From Clostridia bacterium (lineage in GTDB: Bacteria > Bacillota > Clostridia > Oscillospirales > SIG627), in NCBI GenBank assembly GCA_017520825.1, contig JAFXEX010000014.1:1-64000 (forward strand): a stretch of DNA of 64,000 bases. The letters run 5' to 3'. The notes beneath the pieces were generated by a model that saw nothing but the letters and a program-made list of their open reading frames with translations, searched no databases and was not told the origin of the DNA. The position numbers were made by a program, and so were the translations under genes. Positions 25,147-35,301 of this stretch are shown here, piece after piece; position 1 is the stretch's first letter; every line of letters starts with the position of its first letter.

Positions 25147-26439
25147 ATGAAATTTACTAAACACACCAACTCTCTTTTAAATGAGTCGTACTATATTGGC
25201 AAGCACCACAGTGGGCTTGAGGTTGTGGTTATACCCAAGGACCAGATGACCCTTTACGCAACCTTTGCCACACGCTACGGCTCCATGGACAATACCTTTA
25301 AAACCAACGGCTCCGACTATATAACGGTACCCGACGGAATTGCGCACTTTCTGGAGCATAAGCTCTTTGAAAGCGAGGACGGAACGGACACCTTTTCACG
25401 CTTTACGGCGTTGGGTGCGTCGGCTAACGCGTATACCTCCAACGAGGTGACCTCCTATCTGTTCTCGGCAACCGAAAACTATTACGAAGCCCTTGAGGTG
25501 CTTCTGGATTTCGTTACGCATCCCTACTTTTCAAAGGAAAACGTGGAAAAGGAAATGGGAATAATCGAGCAGGAGCTGAGAATGTACGAGGACAACCCGT
25601 ACCGATGGATGTATCAGGAGCTTCTTCGTGGACTCTATCAGAAAAACACCGTTAACATTCCCGTAGGTGGTACCGTTGAATCAATTCACGAGATAACCCC
25701 CGAAATACTTTACGATTGCTACAACACCTTTTACAATCTCAACAATATGGTGCTTATCGTTTGTGGAAACGTAACCCTGGACGGCGTTGAGGGAGTAATG
25801 GATAAGGCTCTCAAAAGGAGCGAGCCCGTTTCCATAGACAAGAAGATTGCCGACGAGCCCAGAGAGGTGGCAAGGGAGTATGCCGAAAAGACCTTCCCCG
25901 TAGCCTACCCCGTCTTTAATATCGGACTCAAGGAAACCGATCTGAAGGGGGACGGAAGAGCGTATATCAAGCGTGAGTTCGAGCATTCCATTATTGCCGA
26001 GCTTGTGTTCGGAAAAACCTCGGAGTTTTATAACGCTCTTTATTCAGAGGGGCTTATAAATCAGAAATTCGGCACCTCATATTACTCCTCAAGGACCTGG
26101 GCGTTCTTTATTGCTTCGGGTGAGAGCCGTGACCCCAAAGCAGTTCTTGAAAGAATAAAAAAGGAGCTTGAGCTTTGGCGAGAGGGAGGGCGTAAAATTT
26201 CTTCCGAAGCCTTTGAAAGAGCCAAGAGAGTGCTTTATTCTGCCTCCGTGCAGGCGTGGAATTCCACCACCGATATTGCCGAGGGCTTTCTCGACTATTA
26301 TCTTGCAGGCGCAGACGTGCTTGAGCTTCCCGAGGTGCTGTCGTCAATTACCGTTGAGGATATAGAAAGACGGTTGAAAACCTCCTACGACACGGAGCTG
26401 ATGTCAATGACGGTGGCAAAGCCTGAGCAGAAGGCATAA
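25147..26439 (+). CDS. yfmH: M16-family zinc peptidase YfmH (EF-P modification-associated)
   Basis: 430 residues from the start at 25147 (GTAGGAG upstream; the in-frame extension to 25063 is repeat-derived). It carries the active M16 motif HFLEHKLFE (HxxEH zinc ligands and catalytic Glu), with a downstream Glu ligand expected in the EKEMGIIEQEL helix. The C-terminal half has FNIGLKETD and the YYSSRTWAFFIASGES region. It should act with YfmF as a heterodimeric protease-like complex. It begins a long operon with lgt, folD and more. Confidence 0.92.
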   Translation: MKFTKHTNSLLNESYYIGKHHSGLEVVVIPKDQMTLYATFATRYGSMDNTFKTNGSDYITVPDGIAHFLEHKLFESEDGTDTFSRFTALGASANAYTSNEVTSYLFSATENYYEALEVLLDFVTHPYFSKENVEKEMGIIEQELRMYEDNPYRWMYQELLRGLYQKNTVNIPVGGTVESIHEITPEILYDCYNTFYNLNNMVLIVCGNVTLDGVEGVMDKALKRSEPVSIDKKIADEPREVAREYAEKTFPVAYPVFNIGLKETDLKGDGRAYIKREFEHSIIAELVFGKTSEFYNALYSEGLINQKFGTSYYSSRTWAFFIASGESRDPKAVLERIKKELELWREGGRKISSEAFERAKRVLYSASVQAWNSTTDIAEGFLDYYLAGADVLELPEVLSSITVEDIERRLKTSYDTELMSMTVAKPEQKA

Positions 26440-26481
26440 AGCATTCTGCAATGAAAGAATTTTAAATAAAAAGGAGCAGTT

Positions 26482-27309
26482 ATGAAGTCACATTGGATAT
26501 CTTTTCCCGGATTGGGCGTTGAGCCCTTTGTAGTTGACCCCGTTGCTTTTAATTTGCTGGGACGGGACGTGATGTGGTACGGCGTTATAATTTGCACGGG
26601 CTTGCTTCTTGCCCTGCTTTATGCCTACCGACAGTTCAGAAAAGAGGGCTTCACCGAGGACCAATTCCTCAACCTCGTTATGTTTATGATACCCATAGCC
26701 ATAGTGGGTGCCCGACTTTATTACGTTATATTTGACCCCACGCCCAACTATCACTCCTTTTTGGACGTAATCGCCATCTGGCGAGGTGGTATAGGAATAT
26801 ACGGCGCCATAATAGGTGGTGCTATTACTGCTATCGTCTATGCAAGGGTGATAAAAAAGCCTGTTATGAAGCTTCTTGACTGCCTTGCCCCTGCAGTAAT
26901 GATAGGACAGATAATAGGAAGATGGGGCAACTTCGTAAACGCCGAGGCTCACGGTGGGATTACCGACCTGCCCTGGAGAATGGGCATTTCACCCTACTAT
27001 GAAAGCATTCCCTACAGTGAGGATTACACGGTATTCTATCACCCCACCTTTTTATACGAGTCGCTGTGGAATCTTCTGGGCTTTCTCATAATTCACTTTA
27101 TCGTTTCAAGGAGAAAGAAATACGACGGGCAGATTTCCTTTTTCTACTTATCGTGGTACGGCCTGGGCAGAGGATTTATAGAGCTTCTTCGTACCGACAG
27201 TCTTGAGATACTTGGCTTTAAGGTATCAGCGCTGGTTGGATTTGTGTGCGCAATAGTGTTTGGAATATTGTACTTGGTTAAAGCAAAGAAAAGGAGAGAA
27301 AACATATGA
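26482..27309 (+). CDS. lgt: Prolipoprotein diacylglyceryl transferase
   Basis: 275 residues with about seven membrane spans. It transfers diacylglycerol from phosphatidylglycerol to the lipobox Cys of prelipoproteins, at the outer face of the cytoplasmic membrane. Diagnostic motifs: [24 protein letters not shown] and the Lgt signature [14 protein letters not shown], with [12 protein letters not shown] near the end. It would process the lipoproteins encoded at 14007 and 52676. Its stop overlaps the folD start (ATGA at 27306-27309). Confidence 0.97.
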   Translation: MKSHWISFPGLGVEPFVVDPVAFNLLGRDVMWYGVIICTGLLLALLYAYRQFRKEGFTEDQFLNLVMFMIPIAIVGARLYYVIFDPTPNYHSFLDVIAIWRGGIGIYGAIIGGAITAIVYARVIKKPVMKLLDCLAPAVMIGQIIGRWGNFVNAEAHGGITDLPWRMGISPYYESIPYSEDYTVFYHPTFLYESLWNLLGFLIIHFIVSRRKKYDGQISFFYLSWYGLGRGFIELLRTDSLEILGFKVSALVGFVCAIVFGILYLVKAKKRRENI

Positions 27310-28151
27310 CTATTTTAGATGGAAAATTAACCTCACAAAAGGTTAGAGAAAAGATAAAAGCTGAGGTAGACCTTATTCCCGAGGGTGTGCGTCATCCCGG
27401 ACTTGCCGTAATAATCGTAGGAGACGACCCTGCATCCCACGTCTACGTCAGAAATAAGAAAAAGGGCTGTGAGGAGGTAGGCTTTCTTTCACGGGAATAC
27501 GCATTGCCCGAAAGCACCACCGAGGAAGAGCTTTTATCCCTCGTGGAAGAGCTTAACGGAGATAGCGAAATAGACGGAATTCTGGTACAACTGCCTCTGC
27601 CGAAGCATCTTGACGACAAAAAAATAATAGAGAGCATCAGTCCTGCCAAGGACGTTGACGCCTTCTCATATCACAACGTGGGCAGAATAACAGTGGGCGA
27701 CTACGACTTTTTGCCTTGTACTCCTGCAGGCGTTATGGAGCTTCTTGATACATACGGCATTGACCCCTCGGGCAAGAGCGCAGTGGTTGTGGGAAGAAGC
27801 AACATCGTGGGCAAGCCTCAGGCGCTTTTGCTTTTGCAGGCTAACGCTACGGTCACCGTGGCACACTCCAAAACGAAAAATCTTGCCGAGGTAACCAAAG
27901 GGGCTGACATTCTGGTAGTAGCTATAGGCAAAGCAAAATTCGTTACAGCCGATATGGTAAAGGAGGGCGCCGTTGTAGTTGACGTGGGAATGAACAGAGA
28001 CGAAAACGGAAAGCTTTGCGGAGACGTTGACTTTGAGTCGGTAAAGGAAAAGGCGTCCTACATTACTCCTGTGCCGGGTGGCGTGGGACCTATGACTATA
28101 ACAGAGCTGTTGAAAAATACTCTTACTGCATATAAAAGGAACAATAAATGA
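27306..28151 (+). CDS. folD: Methylenetetrahydrofolate dehydrogenase / methenyl-THF cyclohydrolase
   Basis: 281 residues. It interconverts 5,10-methylene-THF, methenyl-THF and 10-formyl-THF. Seen: [14 protein letters not shown] (catalytic Lys region), [38 protein letters not shown] (NADP site) and [19 protein letters not shown] (family signature). It shares 4 bp with lgt before and with the transporter gene after, so the operon is translationally coupled throughout. Confidence 0.97.
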   Translation: MTILDGKLTSQKVREKIKAEVDLIPEGVRHPGLAVIIVGDDPASHVYVRNKKKGCEEVGFLSREYALPESTTEEELLSLVEELNGDSEIDGILVQLPLPKHLDDKKIIESISPAKDVDAFSYHNVGRITVGDYDFLPCTPAGVMELLDTYGIDPSGKSAVVVGRSNIVGKPQALLLLQANATVTVAHSKTKNLAEVTKGADILVVAIGKAKFVTADMVKEGAVVVDVGMNRDENGKLCGDVDFESVKEKASYITPVPGGVGPMTITELLKNTLTAYKRNNK

Positions 28152-29005
28152 CACATATTTTACTTCATGCGTTGGAGCACGCTTTTCTCGACGCAGTAAA
28201 GCTTTTCCCCTTTTTGTTCGTTACCTACTTCATTATGGAGGTTATCGAGCATACGGCAGGGGATAAGGTAACCAAAATAATATCCCGTTCGGGCAAGGTG
28301 GGACCCCTTGCAGGCGCAGTGCTTGGCGCAGTGCCTCAATGCAGCTTTTCTGCAATGGCATCGGGTCTGTTTTCGGGCAGAGTGATAACTCTCGGCACTC
28401 TTTTCGCCGTGTTCCTCTCAACCTCGGATGAGATGCTCCCCGTTATGATTTCAAGCCGAGTAAGCCTTTCGGTATTACTTACGGTGCTTATAACGAAGGT
28501 GCTGATAGGTATGGTGGTGGGCTTTGCCGTTGATATTGTCTTCCGTAAAAAAGAAGAGGTAAAAATCGGAAACATCTGTGAGGAAGAGGGCTGTCATTGC
28601 GAGGACGGCGTTTTTCTCTCGGCACTCAGACACTCCTTGGGCGTATTCGTCTTTATTTTAGCCGTAGGCTTCGTGCTTGAAGCTCTTATCGGCTTTGTGG
28701 GAGAGGACGTTCTGTCGGGCGTAATGTCGGGCATTCCCGTTCTGTCCAATATCATTTCTGCAACGGTGGGGCTTATTCCCAACTGTGCTGCCTCGGTGAT
28801 AATCACAGAGCTATATTTAGAGGGCGTTATCTCGGCAGGCGCTATGATGTCGGGACTTCTCACGGGAGCCGGCGTGGGCACGCTGGTGCTTTTCAGAACA
28901 AATAGAAACTACAGGGAAAACATTCTGATTGTGCTTACCCTTTGGGGCGTAGGCACGGCTTTCGGACTGTTACTTGACCTTGTGGGCTTTGGAGCGTTAT
29001 TATGA
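28148..29005 (+). CDS. Putative manganese/arsenic exporter, DUF2899 (MneA/ArsP_2-like) membrane protein
   Basis: 285 residues, about 8-10 membrane spans in two related halves. Paired motifs [19 protein letters not shown] (first half) and [19 protein letters not shown] (second half) are typical of the DUF2899 family, whose Vibrio member MneA exports manganese. A soluble Cys/His-rich loop, [12 protein letters not shown], lies between the halves and could bind metal. It overlaps folD and the kinase gene by 4 bp each. The annotation is at family level; the ion is not proven. Confidence 0.78.
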   Translation: MTHILLHALEHAFLDAVKLFPFLFVTYFIMEVIEHTAGDKVTKIISRSGKVGPLAGAVLGAVPQCSFSAMASGLFSGRVITLGTLFAVFLSTSDEMLPVMISSRVSLSVLLTVLITKVLIGMVVGFAVDIVFRKKEEVKIGNICEEEGCHCEDGVFLSALRHSLGVFVFILAVGFVLEALIGFVGEDVLSGVMSGIPVLSNIISATVGLIPNCAASVIITELYLEGVISAGAMMSGLLTGAGVGTLVLFRTNRNYRENILIVLTLWGVGTAFGLLLDLVGFGALL

Positions 29006-29829
29006 AAAATCCAATTAAAAAGGTTATTGCAGTACACGACCTGTCGGGCTTCGGCAGATGCTCGTTTTCGGTGATAATACCCACCCTTTCGGCGCTTGGC
29101 GTTCAGGTGTGTCCACTGCCTACGGCAGTTCTTTCCACACACACGGGAGGTTATCAGGGCTTTACCTTCAGGGATCTGACCGAGGATATTGTTCCGTACT
29201 TTGACCACCTTACGTCTCTCGGCACGGAATTTCACGCCTTTTACAGTGGCTTTCTGGGCAACGTGGAGCAGATAGAGCAGGTTGAATATATGATAAACAG
29301 AGTAAAGGATACAATGACTGTTCTCGTTGACCCCGTAATGGGTGAGGACGGCGAGCTTTATTCTACATACAACGAGGAAATGATGCACGGAATGAAGCGT
29401 CTTGTAAGGGACGCCCACGTCATTACCCCCAACGTAACCGAGGCTTCCTTTCTTATAGGGGAGACTCCCAAGGCAGAATACACCAAGGACGACGTAAAAA
29501 ATATGGTGCAAAGCCTTTGCCGTATGACCAAGGGCAAGGTAGTGGTAACAGGTATTGAGGGAGACAGAAGCGTAAACTGCGCCTTCTCGGAGGACGGTGG
29601 TGTCACCGTTGGCTTCACCTCCAATAAGAGAGTGGGCAGACAGTATCCCGGCACGGGCGATATATTTGCATCGGTGCTTCTCGGAAGACTGTTGCAGGGC
29701 AATGCCCTTGAGGACTCAATAAAGAATTCCTCGGCGTTTGTCAGAAGCGTTATGGAATATTCGGCGCAGTTTGACTATCCCGAAAGGGAAGGCGTACTGC
29801 TTGAGGCAAAGTTACAGGAATTATTTTAG
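29002..29829 (+). CDS. Pyridoxal/pyridoxamine kinase (ribokinase-like)
   Basis: 275 residues. It phosphorylates vitamin B6 vitamers with ATP. Motifs: AVHDLSGFGRCSFSVIIPTLSALG, LSTHTGGYQGF (substrate Ser/His region), VDPVMGEDGELY, ITPNVTEASFLIGE and the anion-hole GTGDIFASVLLG with the catalytic Asp. PLP made here would serve the DegT aminotransferase and others. It is coupled to the upstream exporter gene (ATGA). Confidence 0.92.
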   Translation: MKNPIKKVIAVHDLSGFGRCSFSVIIPTLSALGVQVCPLPTAVLSTHTGGYQGFTFRDLTEDIVPYFDHLTSLGTEFHAFYSGFLGNVEQIEQVEYMINRVKDTMTVLVDPVMGEDGELYSTYNEEMMHGMKRLVRDAHVITPNVTEASFLIGETPKAEYTKDDVKNMVQSLCRMTKGKVVVTGIEGDRSVNCAFSEDGGVTVGFTSNKRVGRQYPGTGDIFASVLLGRLLQGNALEDSIKNSSAFVRSVMEYSAQFDYPEREGVLLEAKLQELF

Positions 29830-29866
29830 AAAAGACGAATAGACTTCTAAAAAGGAGGCTTTGTTA

Positions 29867-30328
29867 ATGATAGAATTTGACCCTTTCAAGAAAATCGGAG
29901 AGGAATGGGCTCTTTTCGGCGTGTCGGCAGAGGGCGAGAGCAACGCTATGACGGTAAGCTGGGGAGAGGCAGGCGTGCTTTGGAATAAGCCTATATTTAC
30001 AGTTTTTATCCGACCCACGAGATACACCTACGGTCTGTCGGAGAAAACCGACCTTGCCACACTTTCCTTTTTTCCACAGGAGTATAAAAAGACACTTTCC
30101 TATTTTGGAAGAGTAAGTGGACGGGACGAAAACAAGCTTGAAAAATTAAGTCACAGGACGGAAAACGGCATACTTACCTTCGATAGCGCCAAGCTGACGC
30201 TGGTAGGCAAAAAGCTGTACTACACCGATATTGACCCACGCAATTTCGTTGACCCCACCCTTGAGTCAAATTACGACAACGACTATCACAGGGTTTACGT
30301 TTATGAAATTATCGACGTTAAAGAATAA
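29867..30328 (+). CDS. Flavin reductase-like FMN-binding protein
   Basis: 153 residues; starts at the ATG at 29867, seven bases after AAAGGAGG. A split-barrel flavin-reductase domain: NAMTVSWGEAGVLWNKPIFTVFIRPTRYTYGL (FMN-binding face), FPQEYKKTLSYFGRVSGRDENK and YHRVYVYEIIDV at the end. It is probably a cytosolic flavoprotein; the electron partner is unknown. Last gene of the operon, followed by a bidirectional terminator. Confidence 0.88.
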   Translation: MIEFDPFKKIGEEWALFGVSAEGESNAMTVSWGEAGVLWNKPIFTVFIRPTRYTYGLSEKTDLATLSFFPQEYKKTLSYFGRVSGRDENKLEKLSHRTENGILTFDSAKLTLVGKKLYYTDIDPRNFVDPTLESNYDNDYHRVYVYEIIDVKE

Positions 30329-30358
30329 AAATGCAAGGTGAAAACCTTGCATTTTTGC
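30329..30358. terminator. Bidirectional terminator
   Basis: AAATGCAAGGT / ACCTTGCATTT with GAAA loop, A-rich before and T-rich after; it separates the converging flavin-reductase and Na/Pi genes. Confidence 0.88.
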
Positions 30359-30359
30359 T

Positions 30360-32114
30360 TTATTCTAATTCAAATTTCTTGTGCCACCTATTGAATTGCT
30401 CTGTGAATTCCGAGTCAGGCTGTGTTTTGACGGTGTGAAGATATTCGTGAGTGTCAAAGCTTCCACGCTCTGCCTCAATCATAGCGACGGCAATATTGGA
30501 GCAGTGGTCCGAAATTCTCTCGCAGTTGGTGAGAAGGTCGGTAAGCACGAAGCCAAGCTCAATGGTACAGTTACCCTTTTGAAGACGGGAAATGTGACGC
30601 GTTCTTATTTCTGTGGTAAGGGTGTCGATAACCTGCTCAAGAGGCTCAATACCCCTTGCCAGCTCCAAGTTCTCGCTATCCAGCGCCGTTACTGTGTTGT
30701 GCAATATTTCGGACACTGCTTTTGAAAGGGTGTCAAGCTCAATCCGTGCCTCGCTGGAAAATGAAATACTTTTGTCGTACATTTCCTTGGCAACGTCAAC
30801 CACGTTTTCTGCGTGGTCTCCTATTCTTTCAAGGTCGGTAATTATGTGAAGGAGCATGGAAACGTTATTCGAATCCTTTTCGGAAAGGGGACACCCCGAC
30901 AGCTTCAGAAGATAGGTGCCGAGCTTGTCCTCGTAGCCGTCGATAACACTCTCGGTATCAATAACGGCAGACGCCTTTTCTTCCTTATATTTTTCAATAA
31001 GCCCAAGAGCCTCTGTAACCGAGCCTTCTGCAAGGCGCGCCATAGTCTTTGCACTGTCCATAGCCTTTCCTACGGCGATTGAGGGTACTGTGAGAAGTCT
31101 TTCGTCAAGAACTTCCACCTCTGCCTTTTCAACCGAGCCTTCGTCCTTGATAATGAGACAAGCCGTCTTTTCAAGAAGCTTTGAGAATGGGAAGAGAATG
31201 ACCGTGTTTAAAACGTTGAAGATGGAATGAACCACTGCAATGCTGAATGGCGTTACCGAAGAGCCGGCAAAGGAAAAATCAACAATCACGTCTGCAACGT
31301 ACCATATGGGGAGAATGATAAGCGTGCCCATACAGTTAAAGAGCAGATGTACGATAGCGACTCTGCGAGCATTTTTGTTTGCGCCGATAGAAGATATGAG
31401 TGCAGTTATACAGGTGCCTATATTCTGTCCCATAATAATGGGAATTGCCGACGAGTAGGTTATTTGACCCGTCATAGAAAGGGCTTGAAGAACGCCCACC
31501 GAGGCAGAGGAGGATTGAATAATCGCAGTAAATATAGCTCCTGCAATAACGCCGAGTATCGGATTTGAGAAGGCAGTCAATATACTTGCGAATTGAGGAA
31601 TTTCGGCAAGTGGCTCTACTGAGTCCGACATAAATTCCATACCGTACATAAGCACTGCAAAGCCTACCAGGATAGAGCCGATATCCTTCTTTCTCTGTCG
31701 CTTTGCTATCATTATCATCAGAATGCCGATAAAGGCAACGATGGGGGAGAAGGAGGAGGGCTTCAGAAGTCTGAGAAGAAAGGCGTCGCTTTCTATTCCC
31801 GAAAGACTTAAAAACCAAGCTGTAACGGTAGTGCCCACGTTGGAGCCCATTGTGATGCTTACAGCCTGAGAGAGCTGCATAATGCCCGAGTTTACAAGTC
31901 CCACCAGCATTACGGTGACAGCCGACGAGGACTGTATAACGGCAGTGATGCCAAGTCCAAGCAGAAGTCCCTTGAGGCGATTGGAGGTCAGCTTTTGGAG
32001 GATGCCCTCTATTTTTCCGCCTGCTACCTTTTCAAGCCCCTCTGACAAAACGTGCATCCCGTAAAGGAAGAGCGCAAGACCACCCAGAAGAGCAATAACC
32101 GAAAACAAATCCAT
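30360..32114 (-). CDS. Na/phosphate symporter with PhoU-like tail
   Basis: 584 residues from the start at 32114 (MDLFSVIALLGGLALFLYGMHVL), after AAAAGGAG; the longer frame to 32165 has no site. The two inverted Na/Pi-II repeats are seen as GITAVIQSSSAVTVMLVGL and TAIIQSSSASVGVLQAL, each with the QSSSA motif. The C-terminal 200 residues are PhoU-like helical bundles (DLERIGDHAENVVDVA and NCERISDHCSNIAVA). A cytoplasmic-membrane phosphate transporter (NptA/YjbB type). Confidence 0.93.
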   Translation of the reverse strand: MDLFSVIALLGGLALFLYGMHVLSEGLEKVAGGKIEGILQKLTSNRLKGLLLGLGITAVIQSSSAVTVMLVGLVNSGIMQLSQAVSITMGSNVGTTVTAWFLSLSGIESDAFLLRLLKPSSFSPIVAFIGILMIMIAKRQRKKDIGSILVGFAVLMYGMEFMSDSVEPLAEIPQFASILTAFSNPILGVIAGAIFTAIIQSSSASVGVLQALSMTGQITYSSAIPIIMGQNIGTCITALISSIGANKNARRVAIVHLLFNCMGTLIILPIWYVADVIVDFSFAGSSVTPFSIAVVHSIFNVLNTVILFPFSKLLEKTACLIIKDEGSVEKAEVEVLDERLLTVPSIAVGKAMDSAKTMARLAEGSVTEALGLIEKYKEEKASAVIDTESVIDGYEDKLGTYLLKLSGCPLSEKDSNNVSMLLHIITDLERIGDHAENVVDVAKEMYDKSISFSSEARIELDTLSKAVSEILHNTVTALDSENLELARGIEPLEQVIDTLTTEIRTRHISRLQKGNCTIELGFVLTDLLTNCERISDHCSNIAVAMIEAERGSFDTHEYLHTVKTQPDSEFTEQFNRWHKKFELE

Positions 32115-32182
32115 ATTTTTTCTCCTTTTCTCAAAAAACAGCTTCTTTTCGTTTATTATTGTCAATTTTATTAACCGTAATG

Positions 32183-32211
32183 ATTATAAAGGAGAGTGTT
32201 GTATTTTGCAA
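32183..32211 (-). promoter_or_regulatory. Promoter of the Na/Pi symporter gene
   Basis: Minus strand TTGCAA (32211-32206), 17-bp spacer, TATAAT (32188-32183). Confidence 0.7.
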
Positions 32212-32242
32212 TAATAATTTTCAACAATTTTCTTATAAAGTA

Positions 32243-32271
32243 TTGTTTTTTTTTATTAAATGTTGTAAAAT
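32243..32271 (+). promoter_or_regulatory. Promoter of uxaB-uxaA
   Basis: TTGTTT (32243-32248), 17-bp spacer, TAAAAT (32266-32271), divergent from the symporter promoter. Confidence 0.5.
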
Positions 32272-32306
32272 GTAACTGCTTACAAAACTCGAAAGGAATT
32301 ACGGAG

Positions 32307-33593
32307 ATGAAATTTGAAAAGAAGGTAAGACCCGAAAGAATAATCCAATTTGGCGAAGGTGGATTTTTAAGAGGCTTCGTTGATTGGATGGTACAGAAGA
32401 TGTGCGATAACGGCACTCTTGATGCAAGCGTGGTGGTGGTTCAGCCCATCGAGCAGGGAATGTGCGATATGCTTTCTGCGCAGGACTGCGTTTACACCCA
32501 CGTTATAAGAGGCGTTGAGGGCGTTGACAAGACGCTGGTTGACGTTATATCAAGATGCGTTAAGCCCTACGAGGATTTTGACAGCTATCTTGCCCTTGCA
32601 GATAACCCCGATATGAGATTCGTGGTATCCAACACCACCGAGGCAGGTATAGTATTCTCAAATGAAGATAAAATTACAGATGCGCCCCCCAAAACATTCC
32701 CTGCAAAGGTAACCCTTCTGCTTAAGAGAAGATATGAAAACAAGCTGAACGGCTTTATTTTCCTTCCCTGCGAGCTGATTGATCGCAACGGTGACAATCT
32801 TAAGAAGGCAGTTCTTTCCTACGCAGACCTGTGGGGACTTGACGACGGCTTCAAGGCGTGGGTAGAAAATGAAAACGTTTTCTGCAACACTCTTGTTGAC
32901 AGAATCAACACCGGTTATCCCAAGGGAGAGGATTTACAGCTTGGCTACGAGGACAATATGGTGAACACCTCGGAATTCTTCCATCTCTGGGTAATTGAGA
33001 CCGACTTTGACCTTGAAAAAGAGCTTCCCTTTGCATCGGCAGGGCTCAACGTTATCGTTACCCCCGATAAGCTTGAAATGTACAGAACAAGAAAGGTACG
33101 CATTCTCAACGGCGCTCACACCTCTCTCGTTCCCTATGCGCTTCTGTCGGGACTTGACACCGTAAAGAGCTGTATCGACGATCCCACTATGAACGCCCAT
33201 ATCAGAAAGTGCGTTTTCGACGAAATAATTCCCACTCTCGACCTTCCTGCCGACGAGCTTAAAAGCTATGCCGACAGCGTGCTTGAGCGCTTTGCAAATC
33301 CCTATATCAAGCATTATCTGTCCTCTATTGCGCTCAACTCGGTGAGCAAGTTCAAGGTAAGAGTGCTTCCTTCAATTCTTGAATATAAAAAGCGCTTCGG
33401 CAAGTATCCCGAAACGCTGGTGTTCTCCTTTGCAAAGCTTATTGAGTTCTATCGCACCGATATGACCAACGACGACGCAGAGGTAGTTGAATTTATGAAA
33501 AAAGCCACCGTTGACGAAATCCTTGCCAACACGAAGCTTTGGGGCGAGGACCTTTCCGATATGGCAGACGAGGTGAAAAAGCATGCAAATTAA
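32307..33593 (+). CDS. uxaB: Tagaturonate reductase (mannitol-dehydrogenase family)
   Basis: 428 residues from the ATG at 32307 (GAAAGGAATT upstream). A long-chain polyol dehydrogenase: Rossmann start RIIQFGEGGFLRGFVDWMV, a VVSNTTEAGI stretch that is usual in UxaB/UxuB enzymes, and the catalytic K-x-N-x-H pattern in RKVRILNGAHTSLVPYA. It reduces tagaturonate to altronate (NADH) in galacturonate catabolism. It overlaps the altronate dehydratase gene by 11 bp. Fructuronate reductase is the alternative, but the altronate dehydratase partner favours UxaB. No uxaC, kdgK or kdgA is in the window. Confidence 0.9.
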   Translation: MKFEKKVRPERIIQFGEGGFLRGFVDWMVQKMCDNGTLDASVVVVQPIEQGMCDMLSAQDCVYTHVIRGVEGVDKTLVDVISRCVKPYEDFDSYLALADNPDMRFVVSNTTEAGIVFSNEDKITDAPPKTFPAKVTLLLKRRYENKLNGFIFLPCELIDRNGDNLKKAVLSYADLWGLDDGFKAWVENENVFCNTLVDRINTGYPKGEDLQLGYEDNMVNTSEFFHLWVIETDFDLEKELPFASAGLNVIVTPDKLEMYRTRKVRILNGAHTSLVPYALLSGLDTVKSCIDDPTMNAHIRKCVFDEIIPTLDLPADELKSYADSVLERFANPYIKHYLSSIALNSVSKFKVRVLPSILEYKKRFGKYPETLVFSFAKLIEFYRTDMTNDDAEVVEFMKKATVDEILANTKLWGEDLSDMADEVKKHAN

Positions 33594-34959
33594 CGAAAGA
33601 GACAACGTAGAGGTTGACCTTAAAAGTGGTCACAAATACGCTCTCACGGATATTAAGGCAGGGGAAAAGGTAATAAAGTACGGCTTCCCCATAGGACACG
33701 CAACCACGGATATCAAAAAGGGTGAGCACGTACATACTCACAATATGAAGACCGACCTGACGGGCAAGGTGGTTGCCGAGTACGCCCCCTACACTCCCAC
33801 CCTTCCCACCAAGGAAAAGACATTTATGGGATATATGAGAGAGAACGGAAGCGTCGGTATTCGTAACGAGGTGTGGATTATCCCCACGGTTGGATGCGTA
33901 AACGGAATTGCAAAAAGGCTTGCATACCTTACGGGCTCAAAGACCTATCTTCACACATGGGGCTGTTCACAGATGGGAGACGACCAGGATCTCACCAGAA
34001 AAATCCTTTGTGGACTTATAAATCACCCTAACGCAGGTGGCGTTCTGGTGCTTGGTCTCGGCTGTGAAAACAGTAATATTGACGAGATTAAAAAGGTGCT
34101 TGGAAGCTGGAACGAGGACAGAGTAAAGTTCCTCAACACCCAGGATTGCGTTGACGAAATCGAGGAGGGCAAAAAGCTCCTTGCAGAGCTTCGTGCCTAC
34201 GCCGACAAGACGGAGCGCACACCCGTTCCCGTGTCAAAGCTTAAAATCGGACTTAAATGTGGAGGCTCCGACGGCTTTAGCGGAATTACTGCCAACCCCC
34301 TTGTTGGTAAGGTGGCAGAGCGCTTCTACGACCACGGCTCTACCATTATGATGACCGAGGTCCCCGAAATGTTCGGTGGAGAAAAGGTGCTCTTTGACCG
34401 TTGCGTTTCACGAGAGGTCTTTGAAAGCGCCGAAAAGATGGTGCAGGACTTCCGTGACTACTTTGTAAGACACGGCGAAAGCGTTGCAGAAAACCCCTCA
34501 CCCGGAAACAAGGCAGGTGGTATTACCACCCTTGAAGAAAAGTCTCTCGGATGCGTTCAGAAGGGTGGACAGGTCCCCGTAACTGCAGTTATGGGCATGG
34601 GCGAGACTACCGACGAATCGGCAGGACTTCATCTTGTCAGTGGCCCCGGTAACGACATCGTTGCCATAACCAACCTTACGGCGTCCGGCGCACATATCAT
34701 TATGTTTACGACAGGCAGAGGAACTCCTCTCGGCGCACCCGTTCCTACCCTGAAGGTTATGACCAACTCCGACATCGCCACCCGTAAGCCTCATTGGACA
34801 GACTTCAATGCAGGCGTGCTGGTAGACGGCGAGAATATGGACCAGGTGGCAGACCGTCTCTTCGACCTTTGCATCGAAACTGCAGAGGGCAAGGAAACCA
34901 CCAGCGAAAAGATGGGCTGTCAGGACATATCAATTTTCAAGGACGGCGTAATCCTTTAA
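33583..34959 (+). CDS. uxaA: Altronate dehydratase
   Basis: 458 residues, with both the N-terminal SAF-like domain (VEVDLKSGHKYALTDIKAGEKVIKYGFPIGHAT) and the C-terminal catalytic GD_AH domain fused, as in full-length UxaA. Cysteine-bearing motifs VLGLGCENSN, LKCGGSDGFSGITANPLVG and the ending GCQDISIFKDGV are present. It converts altronate to 2-keto-3-deoxygluconate with an Fe-dependent lyase mechanism. Ribosome site GAGGTG lies inside the end of uxaB. Confidence 0.94.
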   Translation: MQINERDNVEVDLKSGHKYALTDIKAGEKVIKYGFPIGHATTDIKKGEHVHTHNMKTDLTGKVVAEYAPYTPTLPTKEKTFMGYMRENGSVGIRNEVWIIPTVGCVNGIAKRLAYLTGSKTYLHTWGCSQMGDDQDLTRKILCGLINHPNAGGVLVLGLGCENSNIDEIKKVLGSWNEDRVKFLNTQDCVDEIEEGKKLLAELRAYADKTERTPVPVSKLKIGLKCGGSDGFSGITANPLVGKVAERFYDHGSTIMMTEVPEMFGGEKVLFDRCVSREVFESAEKMVQDFRDYFVRHGESVAENPSPGNKAGGITTLEEKSLGCVQKGGQVPVTAVMGMGETTDESAGLHLVSGPGNDIVAITNLTASGAHIIMFTTGRGTPLGAPVPTLKVMTNSDIATRKPHWTDFNAGVLVDGENMDQVADRLFDLCIETAEGKETTSEKMGCQDISIFKDGVIL

Positions 34960-34970
34960 GCGTCGAAAAT

Positions 34971-35064
34971 TTGCGAAATACTTAGCTGACTGCTCGGTGC
35001 GTCATCGTCAGCTTACGAAAGTAAGCTTTCCTCGACTTACTCGCGAGCGCGTCGTCTTTCGCAC
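34971..35064. repeat. Dispersed structured intergenic repeat, copy 1
   Basis: TTGCGAAATACTTAGCT opens and GCGAGCGCGTCGTC closes a block that recurs at 58293-58390. The centre is a hairpin AGCTTAC-GAAA-GTAAGCT (35010-35027), and the ends TGCGAAA and TTTCGCA also pair. A truncated third copy (the first 25-30 bases) lies at 35101-35130. Confidence 0.75.
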
Positions 35065-35130
35065 AATTTTCTTAGCTTAAAACAAAAAAGGAAAATGCGT
35101 GGAAAATTTGCGAAATACTTAGCTTAATAC

Positions 35131-35166
35131 AAAAAGGGCTTCGACAAAATTACGGAGCCCTTTTTT
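35131..35166 (+). terminator. Terminator of uxaB-uxaA
   Basis: AAAGGGCT (35133-35140) / AGCCCTTT (35156-35163) followed by T6; it sits 170 bp after uxaA, behind the repeat block. Confidence 0.7.
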
Positions 35167-35209
35167 AAAATTCAGAATGGATTTTAAAGAATAAATTGTT
35201 TTCAGACTA

Positions 35210-35238
35210 TTGCAAAAGCAATAAAAATATAGTATAAT
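35210..35238 (+). promoter_or_regulatory. Promoter of nagA-ROK
   Basis: TTGCAA (35210-35215), 17-bp spacer, TATAAT (35233-35238). Downstream, AGTTTACA occurs twice as direct repeats (35257-35264 and 35280-35287), a possible operator. Confidence 0.75.
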
Positions 35239-35301
35239 CCAAATTAAAGAAACCAAAGTTTACAGGTTTGTGCAACTATAGTTTACATTAAGGAGAAGTA
35301 T